64,000 nucleotides of DNA from Cheiracanthium punctorium (taxonomy: Eukaryota; Arthropoda; Arachnida; Araneae; Cheiracanthiidae), in NCBI GenBank assembly GCA_038373885.1, contig JAWZYV010013019.1:1426001-1490000 (forward strand). Reading direction: 5' to 3'. The translations under genes and the position numbers were made by a program. Below, one piece after another: positions 46,259 to 58,350 of this stretch. Numbering within the stretch: the stretch's first letter is position 1; the number at the start of each line of letters is the position of its first letter. A model generated the notes under the pieces. It worked only from the letters and a program-made list of their open reading frames with translations. It searched no databases and was not told where the DNA came from.

Positions 46259-47325
46259 ATGGAACGATTTTCCAAAGCTGACTATTGGGAGATGGTTTTA
46301 CTGTACAGTAAATGTGGACACAAGGCACGATCAACAGCGAGGTTGTACCAGGAACGTTTCCTTGCAGGCCCGCATCTTTCTTATCAAACCATCCTATTTG
46401 TTGTAAACGTTTAAGGTAGACAGGCTGCGTGGCTAGTCGAGCTCGATCTGGTAGACCAGCTAAGGTAGGACGGCAAGTTTAACCAGATGAGGTACTAGCA
46501 TACGCCCTCGCATACCCGAAATGCAGCACAAGGCAGATCAGTGAACAGTGTGGCCTCTCAAAAAGTCAGGTTTCGAAAATTCTACAAGAATCAGGCGCTT
46601 ATCCATATCGACCAGTGCCTCAGTATGTTTTACTGGACGGGGATGCCGAGCGACGCTATTCATGGTGCAACTTCGTTATGAATCAAATAGAGGTCCAGCC
46701 AACATTCTTGGCATATGTAGAGTGGACGGACAAGGCATGATTTTCACGGAATGGCATGTACAATAAGCAACACACCGATTACTGGGTGCTGGAATATGCT
46801 AGATGTTTTACCGATGTTCGACATCAAGTGCGGCTTGGTATTAACGTTTGGTGTGAAATTTACAGTAACAAGTTGATTTATCCAATATTTTACGGTGGTA
46901 CCTTAACGGGCTCACGGTATTTAAAACTGCTGCAGAACGTAAAGCCCGATTTTGTGGAGAACCTGCCAGTGTTTCATCTTAGGAATTTATGGTCTCGACA
47001 TGACGGAGCGCCTGCTCACAAAACATCTCCAGTGAAGCAGAACCGCGTCACGGAATTCGGAAACCAAGTTATTAGGTATGGCGATTTCGAAGAATGGCCT
47101 CCACGTTCTGCTGATCTGACTCCACTGGACTTTTTTCTATAGGGATACCTAAAACAGCAATTATATGCGACCCCTGCACAAACATTGCAGGATCTTAAAC
47201 GACGCATTACGGACGCCTGTGCCAACATGCCACCCTCTATGCTCCAACGCGTGCAATGTGAAGTTCAAACGAGGATCCAGATGTGCATTGCAGCTGACGG
47301 TGCGAAGTTTGAACATATTAAATAA
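46259..47325 (+). pseudogene. Mariner-superfamily transposase, broken by one frameshift and stops
   Basis: It would be a DDE transposase of about 355 residues that cuts and inserts the element. The N-terminus MERFSKADYWEMVLLYSKCG has the form of the DUF4817-type helix-turn-helix that binds terminal repeats. After about 50 codons the frame shifts by one near 46405. The rest continues with QISEQCGLSKSQVSKILQES (second helix-turn-helix), YVEWTDKA, stop, FSRNGMYN (first catalytic Asp), LWSRHDGAPAHKT (second Asp) and WPPRSADLTPLDFFL, stop, GYLKQQLY (third Asp, DDxD type). It ends ADGAKFEHIK. Stops occur near 46479, at 46738 and at 47140, the last two probably from single-base changes (TGA, and TGG to TAG). 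The 128-codon frame at 46756-47142 is the longest surviving piece. Inactive, but young enough that all domains are legible. Confidence 0.9.
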
Positions 47326-47386
47326 AGGTATATTGTTATTAATAATTTTTTTCTTCTTTCTTTGATCGTTTTTTCACCTTCGCAGA

Positions 47387-47690
47387 GTAGGGAATCACGA
47401 AAATACAAATGCACGTTTTAACCGTTCTGTTTTTCACATTCATCTCAATGAGGTATCTTTTCGTACTAAATCGATAACGCTCTATAACTTTGAAATTCAC
47501 ATTTTTCAATTATCTCGTACCGTTTTCGAGATACGAAAGCTAACTGCTCAGTTTTCCACCAGGTGGCGCTGTGAGCGTTTTCATTCGGTAGCGCATATCC
47601 AGTTTACTAAGCCTATACACCACGTTTATAAAAATAGCAGCAGCCGTTCCGAAATTAAGAGGATGACAAGGGACTATAGTGGGCATACTG
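47387..47690 (-). repeat. Right terminal inverted repeat of the mariner-like element
   Basis: Inverse of 45658-45959. It includes CGAAAATACAAATGC, CCAGGTGGCGCTGTGAGCG and GGATGACAAGGGACTATAGT. Confidence 0.9.
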
Positions 47691-47692
47691 TA

Positions 47693-48366
47693 TCTATATC
47701 AAAGCAGAGTATAAACTTCTTGAAAAGCCTTATAAATTTAGAGCACTATTTTATAATGCAAAAACAAAAAAAGAAATCTTAAAATATATTTTATAAATTT
47801 ACTTCAAAAATGCAAAAGCTCTGAATTTTTGTTCTTTTCATACTGTATATTAAACTTTTTTATATCAAGAAAAATGTAGTGTGTAATATGTCTAAATGAA
47901 TTTCTTACAGAGACAATTTTAATATGAAATAATGGAAGATGAAATAAGAATAATGGATTGCGCAATGAGCCTGTTATGCAGGACATAATTTAGAAAAATT
48001 GCAGAGCTTCAACTGCAACAAAAACACTTTTACTGAACACATGCACTTATTTGCATTTATGGAACTCTTCACTTGGCTACTACACTAAGGTATACTTGAA
48101 ATAAACGTATACTGAATATATTTACAGTTTATGCTCGTTCTATAAGAAAATATACTCTTCGCAGGCCTGATTACCATCACTTATGCATTTCCGGGATTTG
48201 AGATCAGAATCGTCGGATTATGTGCTAGAAAAAAAAACACAGTAGTTTATTGCTTAATCTGGAATCGAAACTCAAAAGTAGGAAATGAGTTCGACTTGTT
48301 TCCGAAATCCAGTTGACTTCCCTCTGATCAAAATTACTCATTAATACTGAGTGAATACTGTGCGAA
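47693..48366. other. No gene seen
   Basis: AT-rich spacer without recognisable repeats. Confidence 0.5.
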
Positions 48367-48691
48367 GGCACAGCCAGCTGTCGTCAAAAAAGGGTCTCTA
48401 GATCTGTAGCACACGATGAAAGTTTCGATTGTCCGCCATCCTGCTGGTAGTTATGTCGAGCGATGGCAACGACTGCCCTTTTTTCAGCATTGGGCAATCT
48501 TTCCAGCTGTTCTCGCGTTCTTCCATTTTTCAGCAGATATCAGTGCTGTTAAAAATAATCATGATAATTTTTTTACGGGAAACGAACGTGCTAAAAAGTA
48601 AAGGATTCTCGTGGAGCTATGTCACCCGCAACTATTTTTATGGAAATCAAATCTATTCTTCTTGACTGGCAACAGTCAAAATGTCAGAGTT
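48367..48691 (+). mobile_element. TTAA MITE family A, half copy (long arm, truncated)
   Basis: It starts at the palindrome tip GGCACAGCCAGCTGTCGTC and follows the long arm (TTCCAGCTGTTCTCGCGTTC, AAAGGATTCTCGTGGAGCTA) to GTCAAAATGTCAGAGTTT. There it ends without the terminal GGGAACAC hairpin and TTAA. The two overlapping frames here (61 and 78 codons) are not genes. Confidence 0.75.
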
Positions 48692-49121
48692 TAATGTCCT
48701 CACGCAAACTTTGACATTCTTGAGAAAAAAAAAATGGCCCCGTATAAACTTCAACTATTCAAATATTCAACGTTGCATAGAGTATCTCATTTTCAGGTGA
48801 TGTAACTGTCTGCTCATTAACTTCCACATAAACATAATCTTTATTTAATACATATTTTCGCGACTGAAGCTTACAGTGGAAAGATTTCTGTTTATATCGG
48901 TATGTATTGTAGTATTGTGTGTAAAACTCTTTTAAAATGTCATATAAAATAATTCTTACAATAGTATTCTACAGGAATTCATTCACTGAATGGAATATTT
49001 TACTGGCGCTGATACGTTTTCTCTAATTGTCAGATAGCAGATCGCGTACAAATGAGACATTTATTCTGGAGAATATTACAATGTGTAGTAGACATAATAC
49101 ATATTTCTCGTTTAAGCCTTT

Positions 49122-49258
49122 GAAGCGCAAGCATTTTCACATCGGTATAGAAGCCCAAATGGATACACTGCCACACGCTGAAAAAGATCAGCCGTTGCCA
49201 TCGATCCATTTAACTACGATAAACATGGCAGTCAATCGAATCGACCTCAGAGCCAGTT
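49122..49258 (-). mobile_element. Strongly diverged relative of TTAA MITE family A
   Basis: GCCTTTGAAGCGCAAGCATT, CACGCTGAAAAAGATCAGCC, GTTGCCATCGATCCATTTAA and ACATGGCAGTCAATCGA follow the order of the short arm of family A (CCTTTGAGGCGCAACCCTTT, GCTGAAAAAAGGGCAGCC, GTTGCCATCGCTCGACTTAA, AGATGGCGG.CGATCGA). It is an older copy or a sister family. The 77-codon frame is not a gene. Confidence 0.55.
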
Positions 49259-52200
49259 AGGTGATTCGACAGCGCTGGGACCATTTAAGCATGTTTTCCG
49301 CGACTGCAGAGAAAGCTCTGTAATAAGATTTCACAGTGACGACACCGCGAGTTAAAGGCTTATTTAGAGTTCTAATTCATTCAGAGGCACATTTACCATG
49401 TACCTCTGAAAATAAGAAATATGAGACAAAGATAATTTTGAAAGATTATAGCCTCTGAAATTCTAATTAGAAAGTTAACGTCTGAAACTTTTGAAACTCT
49501 TTCAAAGATTCATCTGTATCTCTGGATCAGAAGTTAATCATGCGGTTTCCTGGCGACGTAAAATGAGGCGAAGATCTGGGTTTTAATCTTGGCTTTATGA
49601 TTCTGGAAATCAAGATTTTAATTCACTTCTGAAATGTGTATGAAAATGAAAACTATCTTAGAAGACTGAAAGTACCTTCGGTGTCTTGATTTTGTTATGG
49701 ACCAGTAATTTTGAATAAGACAGTTAAATTATTTTTATTTACAGACAAGTTTGAGAAATGCTATTGAAAAATTTATAATATGATAGTCCTAAAATTAATA
49801 GCTTGCTCTTGAGAAATAAACTGTTAAAGTTTGTTGTAACCATCCAGAAATAAACTTAAATAATAATAAAAAGCTACTTAAATAATAATAAAGCTATGAT
49901 TTGAAAAATTTCTTTGACAGTCTGAAATAAGCAATTCTGAAAATTGACATATCAAAATAGATATCACATTTTTGTAAGTGTTGAACAATTCTTTTTGCTT
50001 CGAAAGCTAAACTCGATTTGATAAAGCTAATCTTTATCAAATTTATATCATGTTTTTATTTCAAGAAAATGAATCTTCCGAAAAAGTTCATTCTTTAAAA
50101 TCTGAATACATCCAAAATGTTGCATTGTTACTTAATGTAGCATTGAGAACGAAATGTTGTGTTAGGAGCGTGTTCATTCATTTCTAATATCACTAAAAAA
50201 TGACATATTTTACAAGGTGAGAGTGTAGATGTTTCTGTAATGTATTTTATATACCATTTCTTTAAAATGGCTATATTGGCTATTCAGGATAGTGAAATTG
50301 TATTCACTATTCTGAATGAACCGGTATATAGATTTTCTGCAGCCTGTTACCCTTGCTATCCTTAAATAAGAGAATATAGCTAAAATTGCATCTTAGTTTT
50401 GAGGACAATAACTGCTCTAGATTGAAGACAGTGAAGGTACTTTCAAAATTAAACTGTAAATTACAAAAGTGCATCAACACGAATTTCTTTTATTGGGGAA
50501 AAATTCAAAGGAAATTATGAAGGGAAAAAAAAACTTCTTTCTTTACTTCTATGCTACCTACATGTTGCATTTTGTTTTCATCTTTCTCTCTATGGTTTAT
50601 TTTTGGTTGATTACTAAAGGACATACTTAAAATACATTTTAAGAATATAAAAATACAGTATTCTACATAAAAAATTCAATAAACTTGAACAACCTGAATT
50701 GATAGATATATTTTCTGCAAATTAATATAAATAATTAAGGGAATGATTGCAAACTTTTTGCGAGTTTGAATTGATAATTGCCTGTACATTTACAATTTAT
50801 TTATTACAGTAAATCTTCTGTTATCACTTATTTAAAAATTTGATCTATCTTCTAGCATATACATTTTAGCATACATCTTATCCTGTTGGCCTGTATTATT
50901 TTCTGGATTCTTCATTGGTTAGCTGTCAACTGAAATATTAGTTAATGACTTTTTTACAGGGAGGAGGGATTATTATGGCACCTCGTTAATTATTATGGCA
51001 CGAATAGGGATTATTGTTAGAATGTCCTGTACCAGCCCTAAAAGATTGTACCATGAATTAGCAGTCGCCCTGTAGTTATAAAAGCTTCATAAATTCATCA
51101 GCAGGATAGTAATTTACGTGGAAGTCTTACATTTTGCTTAAACCAATGATAACCTTTTGTTAATGGAAGGTTTTGAAATCTTTACGACATCTGCAAAAAG
51201 TATATTATATGCAATTTATCATCAAAACTATCTCATAATTTTACCAAATAATAAAATTTAAGCTATTAAAAATTGTTTATAGAAATGTATGGAAAATAAT
51301 CTATGGATGCCTGAAAAATAATATCGAACAGTGACACTCTAGGAGAAAACATTCACATACGTTTAATAACGAAAAACAAAATTGGACGAATTCTTTTCCT
51401 GCTTTAATGAGTTCCACGCATGCTTGCAACTTTTAAAATTCCTGGTGAATTATGAGACATCTCGGAATCCATGATTAATCTTCCAAATTCCTCGCGCAGA
51501 ACAACAAGCGGAATCCAGTCTTTTAGATTTACCTTTATGAATGTGGGTCATTAAAACGCTGCTGTGGAAATTCAGATGTCTTTCCGAGATGTGCGTTAAG
51601 ATGTACAAGGAACTTCAAAAGTCTCTTTGATGATTCAATGTTCTTAGGTGGCCGGTATTATACACGTGAATTTTCAAACGTTTGGAATTATTATTAGTTA
51701 AGAAATGTTAGTGTTAAGTAATATTTGAACGATACGTTTATTCATTCCATATTAAATCCACCTTTATAAATAATTAATAAGTAAAATATACGATAGGACA
51801 TTTTATCTTGAAATGGGGAATTTTATCTTAATCTATAGAGTAATTCATAATTAATTTATCAGTTGTAGAACTAAGCAAGTGAAGAATCTTTCCACTATAT
51901 TTACATTAGTTCTGAGCAAAGTTCTCTTTGCTTAGTTCTAGAAGGAATTGGATCTAAAACAGATCTCTTTAAGTCTAATGATGTTTCGACGAACTATTAC
52001 TTGAAGTTGTGATCATTATATATTTTAAAAGCCGTGCTTTGTCAGATTAGACCATTATTGATTGCTTTACTTTGCAGAATGATATTAAATGATGCCATTA
52101 ATTTGCCAGAATGATACCATTATTTTTATGAATGCTACCAAGATGGCTCACTAAATTCCTTGAATACCACGAAGCAACGTTTGTTGTTTTCGGCCAGAAA

Positions 52201-52679
52201 GCTTTGAATAAAGCGAGTGATAAAATAATACAAGCACCAATGAAACTAAGACTGAAATTTAATCCTTACACGAGAGTCTAACCCTCATGCTTATAATCTT
52301 GCCTTTAATTGGCCATGAAAGAAGAAGCATGTGTACCAATTGCTATCTTACGGATTGCAAGAATCCACTGTCGACCACATTGAGAAAATCTGTGATGTCA
52401 GCCCTGGCAGAATTTTAAAGAGGTGTGATTTTTGTATCCTTTTTATTTGGAAACTCAGTGGCTGAAACAGCAGTGTTGTCAAGGTGTACAGTTAAGACAT
52501 GACTTGGTTTAAATGTTGTAAGGCTGCATTTGTAATCGCAGTCGTCCAAGCAGACAAATTAGGAGAGCCGACTGTTAAGGCACATAATGGCTAAATAATA
52601 AGCAATCATAAAATACATAAAATGACCAAAAAAATCTCCCCGAAAGACCTTTCGAGTACGTACCACACTTCTTCTGAGT
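49259..52679. other. Long stretch, no gene seen; one palindrome
   Basis: A near-perfect hairpin lies at 50282-50317 (ATTCAGGATAGTGAA, loop ATTGTA, TTCACTATTCTGAAT). Its weaker outer arms CTATATTGGCT and ACCGGTATATAG span 50271-50331, a possible tiny fold-back element. A short duplication of ATTATTATGGCAC lies at about 50968-51002. Otherwise unremarkable. Confidence 0.5.
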
Positions 52680-52868
52680 CGTACTAGCTGCTTACTCCTC
52701 TGCATTTCAACATGGCTCTCCAAACATGACTGACATCAGCAGGTTTCCGAAGGCAGATATAGCTGGACTGCTGCAATCTCATCATAGATACTCTGCTGCA
52801 GTTCTTGAAGACTATGAGGGTGTTGCAATACATCTCAGACTTGAGGATTTCCGACACAAAGTATATTT
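52680..52868 (-). pseudogene. Mariner-superfamily transposase C-terminal fragment
   Basis: On the minus strand IYFVSEILKSEMYCNT resembles the DFFLWGYLKS.VY.. block after the third catalytic residue. After a frame change PHSLQELQQSIYDEIAAVQL matches the P.SLEELK.RI..EIAA.. block typical of the C-terminus of this superfamily. In the first frame HVWRAMLKC resembles the following .VWRNM..RC block. Two frameshifts and the loss of the catalytic core make it a relic. No terminal repeats were found around it. Confidence 0.5.
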
Positions 52869-54136
52869 GCCGCCCCCTGTATTTGTCACAGTTTTGTTTT
52901 AGAATGAAACAGATTTGTAGGTCAGAGATATTATTTCTCAAAAAAATCGATTCATTAATTTTGCATCTTCTTATACACGAGCAACTGGTTAAGCAGCAAA
53001 CAAGTTAATTTGAGACTTTTCTTGTTTTTTTTTTTCTGAATATGCACGAACTGATTCATCGGCTTCTTTGTTGTTTTCCTTGTATCTAAATGGAATACTC
53101 TCATCTCTGAATTGGAAAGTTCTACAAGACATCATAGACACAAAACTATGTACTTCATATTGATAATTTACTTTAAAAATAAATAAATTTTATCCATTAA
53201 ATATTTTAAATTAACATAAAAGAATCTTACTATATGAATAAAAATTGTATACATTTATTGTTATTAGTAGTAGTTAGATGCGTTATAAAAAATAATTTTT
53301 TGAAAACACCGACTTCATTCTAAAACAAAATGAATGATAGTAAAAATTCAGTTTTAGATTTAAAATATTCGAAAATCAAGTTGAAACTTTGTGCTAATTA
53401 AGGAGAATGTCTCCGATCTTGCATCCAACACATTCGTTGATAAAAATTTATTTATCTAAGATATTAATTAGCCTCACGGTAATTTCAAAGCTTTTGTTGA
53501 TTATGATTTATTTTATGAACTTTGTTTCAGGACACAGATTTTTACTTTCAATTTCCTTGTGAAGGTCTTTAGTGGTCTTCTGAGATTAATTAATATCTAC
53601 GTATACATTCAGGTATAAAGAGCATGATGTAAAACAATTAACAGCAAAACTAAAACTGGCGAAAAAAATAAAACTCTTTAGAAAGTGAAAGATAAAAAGA
53701 AACATTGAAAATGAGTTCCTTGTAGTTTAATGAAAACAAATGTTGATAGAAGGAAACCTTCATTCTATAGTCAGATAATTTAGCTACGTGCTAAAAATAG
53801 CGTATAAGGAGGATACCCAGTATGATTTTCTCGGGAAGAATTTCAAGGTTATCGCATTTTAAAGGAAATTTAATTAGAGTGTCTATTTTTTATTATCTAT
53901 TTATCTTTTTGTGTAACCTTTATAGAGGAAGAATGTCCGCTCAAGCGAAAAAAAAAAGGAAAATCTTTAAAAATTTAAGGTGCTACTTAACATATTTCAG
54001 AGCTAAAACGCTGAAGATCATGTTGATACTTTTTGGCGTATTAGATATAATTAAAAAATTTTGTCATTTATTGAAAAGTAAAAAGAAAAACAGAACATTG
54101 AATAACGGGAGTTGGTGTGATTTTCCGAAATCAGTA
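52869..54136. other. No gene seen
   Basis: The 106-codon frame at 53822-54142 is Lys/Phe/Ile-rich, as expected of AT-rich non-coding DNA, and has no motif. Confidence 0.45.
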
Positions 54137-54144
54137 CTATAAAT

Positions 54145-55161
54145 TAGGGAATGCAATCCCGCACTGTTTTTCGTCTTGCGGGATTTCGGGATTGAGATTT
54201 ATTGATCCCGCGGGATCCCGCAATCCCGCGGTATTGACATTTCATTTAGCTTTGGACTTCCTTTCAACAGAGAAAAGCAGAAAAAAGTAAGATTTTAAGT
54301 ACTATGAAGTTTAACTTTTATAATAATAATAAATCTTATGAGATAATTAATACAATAACACAGAAGTAGGAAAATTATAATCATGATATTCAGAATAATA
54401 TACTAAGTTGTCTTATGTTAGTTGCTAAAAATGAGGAATTATTGGAAATATACAATTTATAGATACATCTTTTATCTTCATTTTGTTCTTAAAATGAAGA
54501 TAAAAGATGAAAATTCTGATTCTCTGGTAAATGTAAATATTCAAGCCGTGATGAACCGCCCAAAGCCAGCTGTTGTGCAGTCTGTAGCAATATCAAATCC
54601 AGCCCCTTCAGGAATAGTTGTTATAACATACTTAGGTTATTTTTTTAGTTGCTGAAAAAAGAACGTACAAAAGCAAACAAATCCAATGAATCATATTCTA
54701 GTCTAGATTTAATTTTAGTAAAATAATTAAAAGCGCGAATTAAAAAAATTAGAAACTAAAATAAAAACTTTTTATAATTAATTCGTTACTGTTCGCTAAG
54801 ACATAAATGTGTACGAAATATTTCAGTTCATTTGGGGATTGGGAAGTTTGAGAAAATTTAGATTACTATGTTTAGATTTCAATGTATGATCGAGACTCCA
54901 ATTGGAAGATAATTAAAGAAAATAAAACTTTAAATTAAAATTTGTAAGTATTAATTCGTTTATTGTTAGATAAGAGACAAATATGCAAAAATTTTGGGTC
55001 CATTGATTGGGAAAGCAACGTGAAATTGAAATAAAAAATAATTCATTTCTCAGTGTCAATCCCGCGGGATTAGGCTCGCAATCCCGCGGGACTAGTCCCG
55101 CAAACATTTGTGCGGGATCCCGCAAGATCCCCCTCCCGCGGGATCGGGATTGCATCCCCTG
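54145..55161. mobile_element. hAT-type element (1017 bp) with 8-bp TSD CTATAAAT
   Basis: The tips TAGGGAATGCAATCCCG and inverse CGGGATTGCATCCCCTG are flanked by identical CTATAAAT at 54137-54144 and 55162-55169. The first and last 100 bp carry many copies of the word CCCGCGGGAT or its complement (GATCCCGCGGGATCCCG at about 54204; CAATCCCGCGGG at about 55049 and 55079), like transposase-binding arrays. The interior is AT-rich with a 77-codon frame (54422-54655) whose RPKPAVVQSVAISNPAP segment is not recognised. No BED finger, catalytic or dimerisation motif is legible, so it is non-autonomous or an eroded deletion derivative. Confidence 0.92.
54466..54509. repeat. Perfect 19-bp-arm hairpin inside the hAT element
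   Basis: CATCTTTTATCTTCATTTT, loop GTTCTT, AAAATGAAGATAAAAGATG. Arms are identical over 19 bp. Too short for a typical animal microRNA precursor. Confidence 0.9.
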
Positions 55162-55204
55162 CTATAAATCCATTCACTTGCCCTAAGGTAACTCGATTGT
55201 TCAC

Positions 55205-55700
55205 CAACAGTAGATATTGCCTAGCTGGGTTCTATTTTTTAAACATATTTTAGGAGCAAATTTGGCGATCTTTCGCCAAAAATTCCCAAGGTTGACGATA
55301 GATGGCTGGAAATTAAGCGTGATGCAAACAATGACAATCCATAGACTTGTAATATACTGAAAATGTTTTGGACGATCCCGTAAGTAAATTACGCAGTCGA
55401 TTGCACTCGAAAAGGAAGGTGCACAGCTAGATGTTACAAAAATCCCAAATACAAAAAATATCAGCATTCTACAACTAATCTATTTGAATTATGCGAAATA
55501 CGTGCCTGCAGACGTCACTAAAAATTTACTCAAAATGAATTCACGGTTGGTCAAAATGGATCATATATGTATACATACTTTCATACATACACACAGACGT
55601 GAGAGACGTCACGCAAAATCTTTTTAAAGTACATTTAGGGATGGTCAGAATCTGTAGTTGAAAGGGAGCACAGTTGGTTCAAAATCTCAATACTTAAAAA
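55205..55700 (+). repeat. Interspersed repeat family F, copy 2
   Basis: Uninterrupted counterpart of 880-1702 plus 2694: GATATTGCCTAGCTGGGTTC, CATACTTTCATACATACA, GAGAGACGTCACGCAAAATC, TTTAGGGATGGTCAGAATC and the tail TCAAAATCTCAATACTT. The position equivalent to the TA insertion in copy 1 is intact here. Confidence 0.5.
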
Positions 55701-57069
55701 AGCATGCCATAATTCAGTTAACCTGTATTGCAAATGCTGTGGAAACTAGTCAAGGTCGCAAATCATCTAAGGGAAGTTGCAACCATTTTCATTTCTACTG
55801 TTACTAGTTTTATTTCTACTATTGGCAAAATCTGACAAGTTCTACTTTTTTGGATTTGAGCAGAAAATTATCATCCAGTGATCAATATCATTGCATTAAT
55901 TTAAAGCTTAAACTTTTTTTAATTGCATGCTTGTGATGCCTTTTATTATATATATAAAAATTTTACAGCTTTTGAATTTGAAAATTAAAGGCCTCTTTGG
56001 TGGAAGAGTAGGAATATGCCCCACAGCATGTAAACCTGTGGTTCATGGAGGGGCAGAAAGAACATGATGACACAATTATCATTTACAGTAGACTTTCGAT
56101 CTTGTTTGACGATGCAATGAAATTTTGAAAGCATTTTTTTTTGTCGTTTACTGTTTAATTTTATGCTACTTCATTATTTTCATTTCGTGAAACATTATTC
56201 AAAAAAGAATTTTTCAACTCTTAAATCTGTTTCACCATTGTAACTGTTTTTAAGTCTTGTTATTTTTGAAAACTGTTTTCATATCTTCTGTAGTGTTCTC
56301 ATAATATAAGTGATTTTGGATATGCCTTATTCATTGTCCCACTGCAGTCTGATCCCTGTCCCATTGTGCTCTGTAAAGGGTCACAATGTGACGGCAACTT
56401 GAGTACTTTTTGAAAATTAACTGTTTTCAAATTTAACGGAAAGCGGTGCTATTAAGATAAGGAAGAAATCTAGTGCTTAAATTTTACGATAGGAAAAATG
56501 CCTAGTGTGTCTAAAAGAAGGGCCTAATTTCTTATGTTTTAGTAGTTTGTTGCATGTTGTATATTGACAGAATATTTGGGCAGCAACCTTTTACTCAATG
56601 ATACAGGTAAAAGACGTAAAGTAAACGTCAGTTTTCGATAACGAGAAGTAACTCGTAGTTTTTTTTTTTATCGAAAGGATCTTTATTTGAATTTTGCGTC
56701 TTTTTCAATGAAAGAACAGCTTTTCATTTTTCTATGTCTAATTAATGAGGTGTTTAATATCTACCGAGAGTGTCGGTGTGTGCAATACAAGATCAGGCAG
56801 ATTATCTTGTTTTTACGTGATGTATTTTTCGTGCCGCTGTCTAATCTTAACTTGTTTTTGCATGAGATTATGTTAGATTATCAGTATTATTTTTTTACCC
56901 ACTTTTTTAAGTTACGCTTGAAGTGTTCATTAAACTTTGTTTTTAACCAATAAAATAATTTGTGCTGCATCAAAGAGTTTTTATGATTCCCCAAAACGCC
57001 ACGCCCACTGCGCATTAAAGGTAGTGAAGTCGAATTTTTAGCGAAGTCGGCCCTCATTAACAGTATTTG
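55701..57069. other. No gene seen
   Basis: The 88-codon frame at 56687-56953 is Phe/Leu/Ile-rich without motifs. Otherwise AT-rich. Confidence 0.5.
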
Positions 57070-57327
57070 AAAATTAACTGTACATATAACTGTAACTTGA
57101 ATACCTGTTAAAAAATAACTGTAAGAATAAAAATTAACTATACATATAACTGTAACTTGAATACCTGTTAAAAAAATAACTGTAAGAATAAAAAATTAAC
57201 TGTACATTTAACTGTAACTTGAATACCTGTTAAAAAATAACTGTAAGAATAAAAAATTAACTGTACATTTAACTGTAAGTTGAATACCTGTTAAAAAAAT
57301 AACTGTAAGAATAAAAAATTATAACCG
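57070..57327. repeat. 62-bp tandem repeat array, left part (about 4 units)
   Basis: Unit: AAAATTAACTGTACATATAA, CTGTAACTTGAATACCTGTT, AAAAAATAACTGTAAGAAT. The units differ by a few bases and by A-run length. The array is interrupted at 57328 by the TA element and resumes at 58351. Confidence 0.93.
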
Positions 57328-57329
57328 TA

Positions 57330-58348
57330 CAGCTGCGGAAAAAAAAAGTCCCACTTGCTCTTCATTTGGGCCATTATTCGTCGTACAGTAAAGTTATATA
57401 TACCATTCGTTTGCAAATAACGTATACTTAACGTGCTTGGAATGTTGAGGATGTTAGTTTTTCAGAAATAGAACGTTGTATTGGAAGACATACATCTACT
57501 GCATCTAATTCTATAAATGGAAAATATTTTATTTGGGGGATATGGTAGTGGACGCAACAATAGACGCTTTATAGAATCACCATAAAACCGTAAAAAACTC
57601 TTAATTTATTAGATTCAAAATTTGATATTTGTAAAATACCGCTATCTTTTACTGTGCTTTTGGACAAAAGAAATCTAATTTACGTTTACTTTACGCAATT
57701 TTAAAAAAATTGTCACTAAATAAATTTATATATGGTCCCTGAACTCACGAAAATAACACATTTAATTAATATAAATTAAAGTACTGAACATAAAAATTTG
57801 CAATTTTGCACAGCCATGAATATTGTTTTCTGCATCTATTTCCATCAAAATACGGCTAGGTTGCTATTCATAATTTTTTTAAATATTAATTTAATAATTC
57901 ATAATTCATATTAATATTTTATTAAAAATTATAATAATAGTAAATTATGTTTGGGTCGTTTATTTCTAATAGTACGAATAAGAGTCAGCTTCTTATTATC
58001 AATATTACATGAGATATGAATTAAAGTATGAAAAAAAATATTTTAACATAGGGGAGGGGGATTTTGGGTGCTCATAACTCACTCATTTTCAGTTCAAATT
58101 TATTGAAAATTGATATCCGGGGTTAAAATGAGCTAAATTTTTGAAATATCAAGTGAAATCTAGGGGTTGCTATTGGGGGGAAAAAAAAGTTGTTGCAAAT
58201 TTTAATATGGAGACGGCCCCTTATGCAACTTTTATGTATAGCAAATTAAAGTGTACGTCAATCGTAAACGATTGGTATATGTAACTTTGCTGTACGAGGA
58301 ACGACGGCTGAATAAAGTACAAGTGGGACATTTTTTTCCCCTCAGCTG
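57330..58348. mobile_element. TA-flanked TIR element (1019 bp) inserted in the tandem array
   Basis: The ends CAGCTGCGGAAAAAAAAAGT and, inverted, CAGCTGAGGGGAAAAAAATG match over about 85 bp, including CCCACTTG, CGTACAGYAAAGTTAYATAT and ACCAWTCGTT. TA flanks lie at 57328-57329 and 58349-58350. Joining the flanks reconstructs one continuous 62-bp unit, proving both boundaries. The interior has no legible transposase, so it is non-autonomous. Probably a Tc1/mariner-type element by its TA target and CAG tips. Confidence 0.9.
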
Positions 58349-58350
58349 TA

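Larger units (their letters stand above)
45658..47690 (+). mobile_element. Tc1/mariner-superfamily element with long terminal inverted repeats (2033 bp)
   Basis: The ends CAGTATGCCCGCTAAAGTCC and, inverted, CAGTATGCCCACTATAGTCC are flanked by TA at 45656-45657 and 47691-47692, the target of the IS630/Tc1/mariner superfamily. The terminal inverted repeats are about 300 bp each. Between them are about 300 bp of leader, a broken transposase and a short trailer. It is the only near-complete autonomous-type element in the window. Confidence 0.92.

Noticed and set aside
46756..47142. 128-codon open frame as an independent gene
   Set aside because: It is the central part of the broken transposase of the 45658-47690 element, with catalytic-block motifs and continuation beyond a TAG stop.
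53822..54142. 106-codon frame rich in Lys, Phe and Ile
   Set aside because: Composition is that expected of AT-rich non-coding DNA, and the frame ends at a hAT insertion site.
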